Both the position numbers and the translations under genes were made by a program. DNA of 64,000 nucleotides, from contig VXCM01000777.1 of the NCBI GenBank assembly GCA_014773175.1, positions 1 through 64,000 of the forward strand. Reading direction: 5' to 3'. Shown piece by piece: positions 28,245 to 41,665 of the stretch (its first letter is position 1; every line of letters starts with the position of its first letter). The notes under the pieces were generated by a model, which did not search any database, was not told the origin of the DNA, and saw nothing but the letters and a program-made list of their open reading frames with translations. The stretch comes from Lucifuga dentata. Taxonomy: Eukaryota; Chordata; Actinopteri; Ophidiiformes; Bythitidae.

Positions 28245-31200
28245 GGAGGCCTTACACAGAGAGCAGATGTTGGAGCAGAAGCTAGCCACTCTCCAGCGTC
28301 TGTTATCCACCACTCAGGAGGCCTCAGAGAGCAGCTGGCAGGTAGGAAAACACCGCCTACCTTTCCTCAGGCTCACACTCTGACCAGCACTTATCAGTGT
28401 GACTTATTCATTGTTGGCACACTAAATTTTCATCCCCTCTGTGTAGCCCATGTTGAATCTTCTTGTTGGTATTGTATTCTGTAACCTCAGATTTGCATGA
28501 GCTGGCGCATTCTTGCATTTTCCGACTTTTTGAACACATTGTTTAAGTCGTAAAAATGAGCTTATTGTTAAGTAATGAGGAAGTGTCTGAAAAGCACACG
28601 TACAGATATCTGACAACAATTAAATTCCATCATTCAATGAAAATATACACTAAATTAAAGGACCATACCACCCATTTTGCATGTTTGAGCCTAATATATT
28701 CCATTTTCATACATGTAACATTACTGACAATCATTTCCCAAAGCATACTACTGGAATGGTGAATTAAAAATGTTTTTCCTACCTTCCACACCGCCATTGG
28801 TTTCAGTTCATTCTGTATGCCATTAAAATCACCTTGTTGATACTTGAAACATTCTTGGGATAGGTAATCCATCATCGTGAACAAGGTGTGTATTCAGGTT
28901 TTTTTTTTTTTAAGAGGTTTCGTAATTTTAGCGTTGAAGCGCAACAAAAAATGTGGAGTAAATGTATGTCTCCACCGGGGAATATAGTCCCAAAAGAAGA
29001 CCTGCGTTTATGGAAAAATTTAAACAACTGTGACTACGTAAGGCTGCGTAACTATTAGCAGGAGAAACATGGATTTTTAAGGTGGGTGTATCACTTGAAT
29101 ATTTGATTTTGAAAGATTAAGAGATTTTGCAAAATATCAGGAAAGCTGAAATACGGTTTTATCCTTTGGGAAATGATTGTCAGTAACGTAACATGTATGA
29201 AAATTGAATATATTAGGCTCAAACATGCAAAATGACCGGTATGGTCCTTTAATGTTATTTTGATTTTGCACGCTATTTTTACACCACCAACTCTGCCTGT
29301 TATTTAACTAATCTAAATCTGTGTGACTTGGCTGCTGAAACAAAAACAAAAAAAAAGCAATTTCCCTTAAGTGCAAATTACAGTTGCTTTCCAAGCTTTG
29401 AAGACTTGTAATTATGCAGCTCTTTCTCAGTTCTTCATTTCATCTCGTTAACAAAAGTATAGACCCAATGCTGCTATAAATTAGAAGTGTGTGTGTGTGT
29501 GTGTGTGTCCACCAGGCTCTGATTGATGAGGACCGTCTGCTGTCGAGACTGGAGGTGATGGGCAGCCAATTGCAGTCTTACTCTAAGGTAACACACACGC
29601 AGAGACACACAGATACAGGGATGGGAATGAATATATGTGTATATATCTATATATGAATACATCATGTCATGTAATTTTCCATCAGTAAATGGACCAGAAT
29701 ATGTTTTGAACTGGCATGATTTTTATTTAAGGTTTTAACACTTTAGGAGTAAATCAAAAATTACGACTCACACCTCCTCAGGTTTCACAGTATGAGCGAG
29801 AACAGGCTTTCCTAAACATATTATAGTGACATATGTGTACATTGTTTGTTATCTATAGGACTGAGATAGTATAAATATATAAATGAGTCTGTTTGCAGTG
29901 AGGGATTTTAGATGCCCTCCTGATTTCAATGGTTCTAACTAAAAATGTAAATCCTGTTACTAAATTACAAACTCTCCTCTCCTCTCCTCTCTTGTCTTGT
30001 CCTCCTCTCCTCTCCTCTCCTCTCCTCTCCTCTCCTCCCTTGTCTTCTCCCACCTTGTGCTCTCCTCTCCTCTCCTCTTCTCCCTTGTCTTCTCCCACCT
30101 TGTGCTCTCCTCTCCTTTCCTCTCCTCTTCTCCAGTCACAGACAGAGGAGGGGATGCGGAAAGAACTCTTGGCTCTTCAGGAGGACAAACACAACTATGA
30201 GACGACGGCGAAGGACACTCTGAGGAGAGTCCTGCAGGAGAAGATCGAGGTGGTCAGGAAGCTGTCGGAGGTGGAGGTAGGACCTTTTTTTTTTTTTTTT
30301 TTTTTTTTTGAGATAATCTGACACTGAACAAGCTGAAGTTTTGTTATAGCAGAACAAATAGTGCTTGTCAGACTGACTCTGGCTTTTCCATACCGCAGCG
30401 CTCCCTCAGTAACACGGAGGACGAGTGCACACACCTGAAGGAAATGTCCGAGAGGAGCCAGGAGGAGCTGAGGGAGCTCGCCAACAAATACAACGCCGCC
30501 GTCAACGAGATCAAAGAGCTCACAGACAAAATCAAGGTACCCTCACAGAACTAACAGATAACCGTTACCGTATATACTCTAGTATAAGCTGATCTTGTGT
30601 ATAAGCCGACCCCCTGATGTTGTTCCATCACTTTACTTGTTTAGCAAATTACCTGTTTTTCTGAGTATTGTCATAGTATTCCTCTGATTTTCTGAAAATA
30701 ATCTACGTACCGGTAAACATGATATTTATTTCAGCAACTGATTACTGTAACTGACCAATCATAACAGCACTTACTGGCCTCCACAAAATGTGCTGATAAG
30801 ATGTTTAGTCAGGAAATATCTCATTCTAAGGTATGATTTAAACTATTTTCATGGGTAGTGGTAATGGCTAGTATTTCCACCCCTGGAAATTTCCTTCACT
30901 GGGATCAAATTTGAATTTCTCGTGTATAAGCCAACCCCTCGATTTGCTTTGTAAAATCTGGTAATAAAAACTCAGCTTATACTCCAGTATATATGGTACA
31001 TGCAAACTTACCTGAGAAACAATGTGTGCTGTTCAATTCTGAGGGTAATTTTATTTGATGATCATTTATTTTAGAGCTTCATTGTTACAGATGTTTTATT
31101 GATATATAGTAAACAGTTTTTTCTTGTCATCTTACCACATGTCATCTCTCCCTGTTGTCCGTCCTGTTCCTCTTCCTCCTCCCCTCTTCTTTCTCCCATT

Positions 31201-32414
31201 TTCTTCCTTCTATACTTATATTCCTCTCTACTCTCTCAACCCATTTCCTCATGTCTTTTCTCCTCCCTTCTTGATTATCGTCCATCTTTACTCCTGTCTT
31301 TCCTTTACCTCTCCTGCTCCTCCTCCTGCAGGTGGCAGAGGGCCGGCAGGAGGAGCTCACCCAGCGAGGAGCAACAGAGAAGAGGGAGTTGGAGCTACGG
31401 ATCGAGGAGATGGAGGAGAAGGAGCAAGTTCTCCAGGCTCGCATCGAGGCTCTGCAGGCTGACAACGACTTCACCAATGAGAGGCTGGCTGCACTGCAGG
31501 GTACACACACACACACATGCACACGCANGACTTCACCAATGAGAGGCTGGCTGCACTGCAGGGTACACACACACACACATGCACACGCACGCACGCAGAT
31601 ACTCACATACTCAGCCAGACGTAGAGAGTAACTTGGTACATGTGGACAAGTACTGCACCAAGTGAAACATAACTTTAAAGTACAGACGATTTACTTGAAT
31701 ATTTTAATTTTGGGAAATGTTTTATTTTTTTCTTCTCTCTGCATATTTACATTTAAAGACCATACCAGTGATTTAGCACGTTTAAGCCTAAATAATTACT
31801 TCCTGTGTACATGCTTCTTTACTGACAGCCATTTTCCAAAACATAAAATCGCGTTTGAGTTTTCCTGTTATTTTGCCAAATTCCCTAATCTTTCAAAATT
31901 CTATGTTTGCGTAACACACCCACCTTAAAATTGAATGTGTTTTCTGATAACATGTAGAAGGGGCGTTCATTTTTAATTTCTCTGTAAAAACCACCTTCTC
32001 CTGTGGCTATATACTCTGGCGAAGGTGTATGTTTTCGTCTGTGCAGCTCCATGTTGGACCATTTAAATAAAGTTACTTTGATAAAAAAAAAAAATAAATA
32101 AAAAATAATAGATGTCGTGTTCGCTGTGATACATTTTTCTCAAGCACATTTCAAATCTCTACAAGTTGATTTTAATAGTGTACTGGAATGAACTGAAACC
32201 AGTGGCAGTCTGGAAGGTAGGGGAAACAATTCTAATGTTTACCACTCCAGTAGTCTGTTTGGGGAAATGGCTGTCAGTAATAGAACGTATGTGTGGGTTG
32301 TATTTTATATATATTGGGCTCAAACATGCAAAACCGCTGGTATGCTCCTTTACATTCAACAAGAGAGACATGACTTCTTTCGAATATTCACACCCTGCCA
32401 GGCAGTCACTTATC

Positions 32415-32461
<47 letters not shown>

Positions 32462-35400
32462 AAACACACCCAAACCCTCAGTGCACAAGCTCTAGCTCCA
32501 TGGTTATCAGTAAGAGTTACCATAGAAACCAGTTACTTGCAGCTTATCAGGAATGATGAGGAAGAAATAGGAGATTGAAGATGAGCCTTTTGACCAAGCA
32601 GAAGGCCCATAGGTTGAACTTCCCATCAGTCTTAGCTGTTGTTGTTGTTGTTGTTGTTTACAGTGCGGTTAGAACAGCTACAGGAGAAAAGCATAAAAGA
32701 AAACAACAGTCTGGGTGAGTGAAACACGTTGTGGTCCTCTCTGGGGAAAACGCTTTCCTGTGGCTGCTCACTTCACTTGCTCATCCTGCACTGACGACGC
32801 ATGGCAACTTCCTGCATGACGTCCACATACTTCCTGTTACCTGCTGCCCTTCCTGCTCTCTCCGTTCACCTGCCTCTTTCTGTCCATCATGGTGGAAGTC
32901 TGGCTATAGTCTTTTGTTTGTCTTGTTTCTGGTGGTGGATTAAACCCGGAGCTCCGACACGTGACGTTAATTCACGCGTGTGATGGTCACTGTGTAGGGT
33001 TGGTGTGTTTGCAGATTCTAAATTTACATTTCAGACATTTTGATTCAGTTCTTAGCATCACACACATTCTGGATTAAGTCCTGGATTAGTTTATGAAGAG
33101 ATGATCTGTTGTAGTATTTACTGGATTGATTTCAGCGCATCAAATAAGTGGCGTTTGTTCTCGTCTAGTCGTATATGGTGTGGAGAAGTTGCTATTGTTA
33201 TTTTTCACATCTGTTTATTCGTTAATTCTGACCCTGACTGGGTTGATCTGTGCAATTCACAAATGTCTATCATACAAATATGTTGTGTGGTAGATTTGAT
33301 TTGTTTGACAATTTGTTGACCTATGAGGTCAACATCAACACGACATCCTTTAAATCAACAAGCAACAACTTGTACAGGAAGTACCCTATATACTCCTGTA
33401 TAAGCCGAGTAGTAGTTTAAACCAAATTTCACAAAGCAAATCAGGGGGGTCGGTTTATACATGAGAAATTCAAATTTGATCCCAGAAAACGAAATTTCCA
33501 GGGGAAATTTCCATTACCACTGCCCATGGAAAATAATTTAAATCATACCTTAGAATGAGATATTTCCTGAACAAAACATCTTATCCAGCACATTTTGCGG
33601 CAGCCAGTAAGCGCTGTTGAATTGGTCAAAGACAAAAGAATGGGCCAAACAGAGACGACTTCATAAAAGTGCTGTTTCATATACCGGTACGGTACCGTTA
33701 TTTGATAGTCTCGTTCAACATGTTTTGTGCTTTATTAGCAAGAAGCTAATAGCAAGAGGAGTCCAGAAAAGTTAATGTCAGCTAATGTCAGTNGTGCTTT
33801 ATTAGCAAGAAGCTAATAGCAAGAGGAGTCCAGAAAAGTTAATGTCAGCTAATGTCAGTTAGAGCAATCAGCTGCTGAAATAAATATCATCTTTACCGGT
33901 ATGTGGATTGTTTTTGGAAAATCACAAGAATACTATGACAATACCCAGAAAAACAGGTAATTTGCTAAACAACTAAATTCATGGTACAACATCAGGGGGT
34001 CTGTTTATATATGGCTTTCCTTAAAAATCTGAATTTGCAATTTTAAAATCAGGGGGTCAGCTTATACTTGAGATCGGCTTATAGTTGAGTATATACGGTA
34101 GTTTAAAACTGATGTCTCTATACTTTCTGGTGATCAAATAATTCATCAGCAAAAGAATATTGGCTAGCATTTGAAGTACTTTTTAGGTAGTGATTCTTCT
34201 CTACCATACATGATGCTGTTTTCCATGACAACAAGCAGCAGAAATTAAAGTAAAAGTCTTTATTGTTGTCTGTAATAACCACAGGAACCACACCTTACAG
34301 TGAGGTTTGTTTGTTTGGGGCTGCATGGGGGATTGAACCCGTGTCCTTTGAGTGGCACGATGGTTTTCTGAAGCAGGAGCTCAGTCCTCTCAGGATGTGA
34401 TGGGAACTTGGTGTCTGACTGCTTAATAGTTTGTGGTTTCTGGATAATTTGGTGTCTGGGATATTTCATTGCTGTTTCCATGGTGACCAGTCTGTCCTCT
34501 GTACTGTTTTTCTTCTGGTGGAAAAGGAGCTTCGAGTCACCGATTGACTCCTGGCAATTTAAATGAGGACAAGTTTGGTGGCAATCGATATGAATTGATG
34601 CTTGAAGTTGTGGCTGCTCTGCACACGGCGGACACTTTGTCCTAAAGCCAGCCATCATTCTGAGTCTGAATCTGTTCTGAGCATTTGTCCGGCTGGTAAA
34701 TTGTTCCACAAAACCGTATATCTGATCTGGTCACATGACAGATGTCGGCCTTCTCTCACCTGGACCAGTAGAGGAGCCTGTGGAGGACAAACAGAGCCAG
34801 CAGAAACCTGAGAGCCAGGAGGAAGAGGAGGAGGATGAGGAGGATACAGATACAGATGATGGAGCAGTTGGCAAAGCTGAATATGAATATGAAGCTGAAG
34901 CTGAATATCAAGATGGTAGTTAGTTTATGATGACAATAATCTTTCACATCTCTCCTTTCTATCAGTTTAAAAAGAGTTTTACAGAATACTCCAAATTCAC
35001 ACCACATACAGTAAAACCAGAGCTTCCAAAAGGTCCCAGAGAAAAAACTTAATAATAACAAGCGGCTGATGAAACCAATGCAATGGAGTACAATAAACTC
35101 AAAAAGGAGTCCTCAAGAAGGGTAAAATAGTATCAACAAAAGATAAATCAAAGGCTATAAAATGAAAAATGGAGTCAGAATTCTGAAAAATGAGCTTTTA
35201 GAGGTGACATAAAGGATGCTACATTATGAATCTGACCATCTGAGCTCTAGTATTACAGTATATTTGCAGTATTTAAATTTACTCTTACTTTACCTGCATT
35301 AGACATTTTGTGATTTTTTTTTTTTTTTTTTTTTCCTGTGGCAGTGAGAGGAAACTGTTTGGATTTTGACTGTCAGAGCCATACATCCTATGAACAGAGT

Positions 35401-38400
35401 GTGGCGTGTTTAACTCAGCCCCCGCAGTGTTTCTTCCTTTAGTTCATGTTTGTCCATGTTAAAATGCTGCTGTTTGATGTTCGTTCAGGTTAATCACACT
35501 GTTGTGTGTAGAACTGTTCAGTCTTTGAGAAATGAAGGTTTAGACCTGTCAGACATGAAGCCACGGCCACGTCCCGGTTACTGTCTGTCTTGACTGGAAA
35601 TATTTCCCTCGTTTGGCTATGACTTCTTCACCTTCCGTTTCCTTACTGACCGACAAGTGTGTGCCTGTCTGTGTAGTCGTTGACTTGTCTGTATCTTGTT
35701 AATTCTGTCAAGCTTTCTGTCTGTATCTCCTTTCTGCTCGGCTGCACCTGCCTGTTACTGCGTTACCAATCGCCGGTGTAATTGTACTGTAGTAACGCCG
35801 GTTCTCTGTGTTTCTATCAGACAACTGTCATGTTAACAACAGCGGAGGAGACTCCACTAGAATCCAACAGTTGATTGAGTGTCCGCGTGAGTACAAGCAT
35901 GCGCTTATTCTGTATGTCACCAAACACACACACACACACTCCCTTTTCTGTATTTCTATCAGTCCATGAGATCACACTTGGAATGTTCTCACAGGCTAAT
36001 GCGGGCTTTATGTTTTCAGCCCATTTTTATCTAAAATGTTCCTGTAGCTAATACCAAGTTACATAATCCTTTACATGACACTTCCTAAGAACTAACAGTT
36101 ACAAATCAGTTTCTTTATAGAACACAATTAGAGACCTCACAGATCCATAAAATAAAATGTTTCTAGTTTTATTGTTTTACTTTTTTTTTTTTTTTTTTTA
36201 NTTTTTTTTTTTTTTTTTTTAAAGAACTTGAAATTTGTTTTTGGTCAGATTGTGGCTCCTTAAAGGACCATGCCATCCATTTTGCATGTTTGAGCCTAAT
36301 ATATTCAATTTTCATATAAGTAATGTTACTGACAATCATNCCATTTTGCATGTTTGAGCCTAATATATTCAATTTTCATATAAGTAATGTTACTGACAAT
36401 CATTTTCCAAAGTATACTACTGGAACGGTGAGTTAAAATATTTTTCCTACCTTCCAGACTGTCATTGGTTTCAGTTCATTCTGGTACACTATTAAAATCA
36501 ACTTGTTGATACTTGAAATGTTCTTGGGATAGATAATCCATCATCGCGAACAAGACAAGGATTCAGGTTTTTTTTTTTAGACGTTTATTATACATTTCTT
36601 TTAGCGTTTAAGCACAATAAAAAGCACAGAGTGAATCTATGTCTCCACCAGGGAATATAGTTCTAAAAGAAGGCCTGCGTTTATCAAAACATTTAAACGA
36701 CCCTGACTTCATAAGGCTGCATAACTATTAGCAGGAGAAACATTGATTTTTAAGGTGGGTGTATGGCTTGAATATTTGATTTTGAAAGATTAAGAGATTT
36801 TGCAAAATATTAGGAAAGCTGAAATTCGGTTTTATCCTTTGGGAAATGATTGTCAGTAACCTTACGTGTATGAAAATTGAATATATTAGGCTCAAACATG
36901 CAAAATGGATGGTATGGTCCTTTAATCTGGTGTGGACAGCATTGAACAAATAGACCTGCAGTTGGGGTTTGTGCTGCTTTGGTGGTCGTAGTAGGATGAC
37001 TTCAGCAGGTTTATGGTGGCTGGTTGGTTTTTCTGCTCCTCTTCAGACATCACTCACCCTCTGCTTCCTGTTCTCTTCAGCACATCACAGCACTCTGCAT
37101 GCTGCCTGTACAGCTTTTCACTGGATCATTTCACTAACCTCTTTTCTCTACTTCTTCATTTCGTTGTCATCCTTCTCTTTTGGTTTATCTTTCGATGCCT
37201 CCTGCAGACATTTTCTCCTGGCTTGGAGAGAGCAGCTAATAATCAACAGTTTGAGGGCTTTACCCTGATTCACAAGGGTTCTCTGGAAGCTGCTTCCACA
37301 TCAGATCATGTTGAACTTTGATCACTTCGTTTCCTTGTTTGGTGGCTGCAGAGACATTTGCCATCAGGAACTAATGATGGTCGTTTCATTTTTTTAGAAG
37401 GCACATCTATTCCAAACTGATGGTAAACATGTTATCATTGACCTGATGCCCCTACCCAGAGCCATTAAAAAAGTTTAAAGGACTATACCATCCATTTTGC
37501 ATGTTTGAGCCTAATATATTCAATTTTCATACATGTTACGTTACTGATAATCATTTCCCAAAGGATAAACCGTATTTCAGCTTTCCTGATATTTTGCAAA
37601 ATCTCTTAATCTTTCAAAATCAAATATTCAAGCGATACATGTTTCATGTTTCTCCTGCTAATAGTTACGCAGCCTTATGAAGTCACAGTTGTTTAAATAT
37701 TTTGATAAACGCAGGTCTTCTTTTGGGACTATATTCCCCAATGGAGACATACATTCACTCCACACTTTTATTGCGCTTAAACACTAAAATTACGTAACTT
37801 CTAAAAAAAAAACCTGAATACATGCCTTGTTCACGATGATGGATTACCTATCCCAAGAATGTTTCAAGTATCATGTTGATTTTAATAGTGTACCAGAATG
37901 AACTGAAACCAATGGTGGTCAAACATTTTTAATTCACTGTTCCAGTAGTATGCTTTGGGAAATGATTGTCAGTAACGTTACATGTATGAAAATTGAATAT
38001 ATTAGGCTCAAACATGAAAAATGGATGGTATGGTCCTTTAACTTTCTGTGGAACAAAAGTTGCACTAATGATTATTAATTACTTTGTTGTGTTTACTGTT
38101 AGCCACTGTGGAAGTCTTCTTTCATGGAATTATTCAGCATGTGTCCTGCATTAGTGACTGCAGAGAGTTGATATACATGCTTCTTATGTAGGGAAAAAAG
38201 AAATGTAAATCTGGCTTTTCTGAGCAACTCCTGGAGCTAGAAAACAGTGTAATAATTCAGTAAGCACATCGACGCAAGTAAGAATTCTGTGATAGAATGT
38301 GAACTAAACATGATAACGGACTCTGTTGCACTGACATGATGGTAAGTGAGTACTTGGTTGATTATCTGGTAAATACTGTATAGGGTGGATTTATTTGAAT

Positions 38401-39964
38401 TCTGCGTTCTCTTAACATGTTGACCTAGATGAGTTTACTGACTTGTGCTTTTTTGTGATTCTCTCTGCAGCCGTCAAACAGCTGAAGGAGACTGTAAGTT
38501 CTTCGATCCACAGACTGGCCAACTTTGATGGTAAGATTTGAACTTTTGCTTCAAGAAGATTAGCTTTGCTTCAAAAAGAAGGTCCATTAGAAGAATTCCC
38601 ACATGTATGTCTGATGCCTGGAGCAATTCAATTCCATTATAGTCAGCCATGCTGGAAGTAAAACGTTACGCATGTGAAACACAGGGTCAGCAGCAGGCCC
38701 CGCCTACTGACTCTTTCCTAATGATAGAAACCAGAGAGGAACCCCTGAATCTGGTGTTATCAGGAGCAGCTCTGGCTTTGTGCAGCCATGACGTGCTAAG
38801 TTATCTTTTTGCTCAAATGGAACTATGTTCAACTATTAATAACAAACATCAGCGAGTTTAAACCTCATTTTGATGCAGGAGTTGTCACAGAAATGGACTC
38901 AACAAATCCATTCCTCCGTTCACCGTGTAAATCAGAATCAGGTCACATCCCGTCACACCACAAATCAAGAAATCAAGACTCGGTGCTTCACTCTGCTTAC
39001 ACACTTATTATTTTACAGGAATAATAGAGGCTGTAAAACCAGACCAGCCCTATTGTGGCTTTTTTTTTTTTTTTTTTTTNTTTTTTTTTTTTTTTTTTAC
39101 CCCCAAATTAGCTCCAGCATTCAGCATTGTTCTTGTTCAGACATTAATAAAGCTCATCAACTTTAATTCATGAAATCATAAACTGAAAATGGCTTTTTTT
39201 TTGTGTGTGTACCATCAATGTGTGTGTGTTTAGAAGTGATGGACGCTCACTTGCAGAACAACCAGACAGCAGAGGATGACATTCTGGCCAGCCCTGATCG
39301 ACTTAAAGGTACACACACACACACACTATATAGTGATTACATTCCACTGAAACAATGGCAGCACGTTGAGCTGTGTTAGTGGTGTTGATTGTTGATTAAT
39401 ATTACAATAAAAAGAGTAAATCAATTTCAACTAATTTTCTCCCAGATTTTGTGTTTCTCGATGCTCTGTTGCCTGTTCATCAAACAGTTGAAGTGTTTGA
39501 TGCTGCCAAAGTACACAGTTAACAGTAAACAGCACCCTCTGCTGGTGATGACAGCTGAAATTCACCAAGAGGAATTAAAGGAAAAATAACAAAAGAAAAC
39601 ACAAATGAAATGCAGGTTTCATGAGTGTTTCCATGTCATTCAAACCAAAAATAAATACTGAAACCTTTTTGCTTCACATTGTAAGTTTAGAATCAAACAT
39701 TTATTGACTTGTTTAGATAAATTTTCACAATATTTTTCTTAAGATAAAAAGTTAGCTATGCCACTTGTACATAAGCTACATCGTGAGTATTCATGAAGTC
39801 ACACTCACATTTTACAAAATGCTTATGTGTAACTTCAGTATTCCTGACCTCTGACCTTTGTGTCCATTGGTTTGTGGACACTGTGAACATACGAATACAC
39901 CCACAACACACAAGCACCAACACAATGACAGGCAAACCAGCAGCCAGAATATTATTTCCTCCAC

Positions 39965-40021
<57 letters not shown>

Positions 40022-40111
40022 TGGTACTATGGCTGACTTTCCAAATTGCTCCTGTTGTTTCTGTTTTACCACTTGAACCCTGCTGTGCCCCCTTTCACTA
40101 CCATAACCAGC

Positions 40112-40148
<37 letters not shown>

Positions 40149-40236
40149 ACAGAGAATCCGATGGATGCCAAAGAGTCGGACATGTCAGACACTCTGAGTC
40201 CCAGCAAAGACCGCAGCAGTGATGACACCTCAGGTC

Positions 40237-40302
<66 letters not shown>

Positions 40303-40608
40303 ATAGAGAAGAATGTTTAGCCAGAGTTACGTTTGTGTAGTTTTTACTCTTTTGCTACACATTTTACTACACATAGTGTGTATTTTTAAAAATTAACGAA
40401 ATGTTTTTATTTTATTTTAAATCTGTTAAAGGAGTAATAGTTTTCTCCTGACGTCATCTGTCTAATTTAGAGCTTCTACCGCAAAATTTTTAAAAAATGA
40501 AGCCGCATTTAAACTGTAAATAACATTTTCTTATTGAGTACATCAGCAGCATATCAAGTGTAGTAGAACACTATAGAAAACTACTCAGAAAGAATTCATA
40601 GTAAAATA

Positions 40609-40642
<34 letters not shown>

Positions 40643-41622
40643 AGATGGCAACATGGACGACCAGGAGCTGAATGAACCACAGAACAGAGTAGCTCTGCTC
40701 AAAGGTAACCATGACAACTTGTCTGGGGTTTTGTTGTTCTGACAATGGTCCGGTGGTTGGCTTCCTCGCTGTTACAGTAACTGATGATCTACTAATCAGA
40801 CGATCTTTATCTGACTTAATCTGACACTAACGTAATCAAAGTACAACAAGTTTGGGCCTTCCTGAAGATGTCAGATCAATGTAACAACACCGTCTTTTTG
40901 ACAGTTAAGATACAAAAATAAAAGGGCGGGGCTTATATATGTTCAGCCAATCTGCTTCACCTGTTTCATGCATGACTGACGAACATTCAGACTGACTGAC
41001 AGACGGAGAGCTTCTTTAGTTTTCTTTTCAGATTAAAATCTCATTCTGTTTTTCATAGGAGTGTAAGTACAGCGTATTCATTGTTTGTGTGTGTGTGTCT
41101 AGCAGAGTTGCGTCGGGCCGGTCTCGAGCCTGGAGACAAGGAGCAGGTCATCCACCATCTCCATCGAGAGCTTCTAGAGGCCCAAGAATTAGCCAACACC
41201 GGCAAGCAGAAATGTCTGGAGCTACAAGGTCATTAACTGAATGTAGAATAAGATCAATAAATGTGTTGAACCTGTCATTGAGCTGAAACTATCCAGGAAT
41301 TAGCCAGCACCGGCAAATAGAAGTAACTGTGCAAGGAACTGAAAAGTGTAGCACAGTACCACAATCTCTGATTTGAATGTCATCCCTTCTATATATCCGG
41401 GAATTAGCCCAACACCAGAAAGTAGAAATATGTGTACTTAGAGTAGATGATTTTGTGCTTTTTTATTTTATTTTTTGATATGTTTATATGTAATGAATAT
41501 AAAATTTAAGTGGGTTGTTGTGTCTGCATGTCTTTCTGCAGCTCTGTTGGAGGAGGAGAGAAGGAGCAACTCTCAGCTGACTGAAGAGTCGACCAAACAG
41601 ATTCAGTACCTGCAGAGTTAGT

Positions 41623-41665
<43 letters not shown>

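Noticed and set aside
31099..31606. Overlapping frames of 112-154 codons around the exon at 31332
   Set aside because: Shadows of the real slmap exon and of the pyrimidine-rich tract before it, extended by the assembly duplication.
34769..35061. Minus-strand hydrophobic frame opposite the acidic exon
   Set aside because: Complement of GAG/GAA/GAT codons reads as Leu/Phe/Ile; a mirror effect, not a membrane protein.
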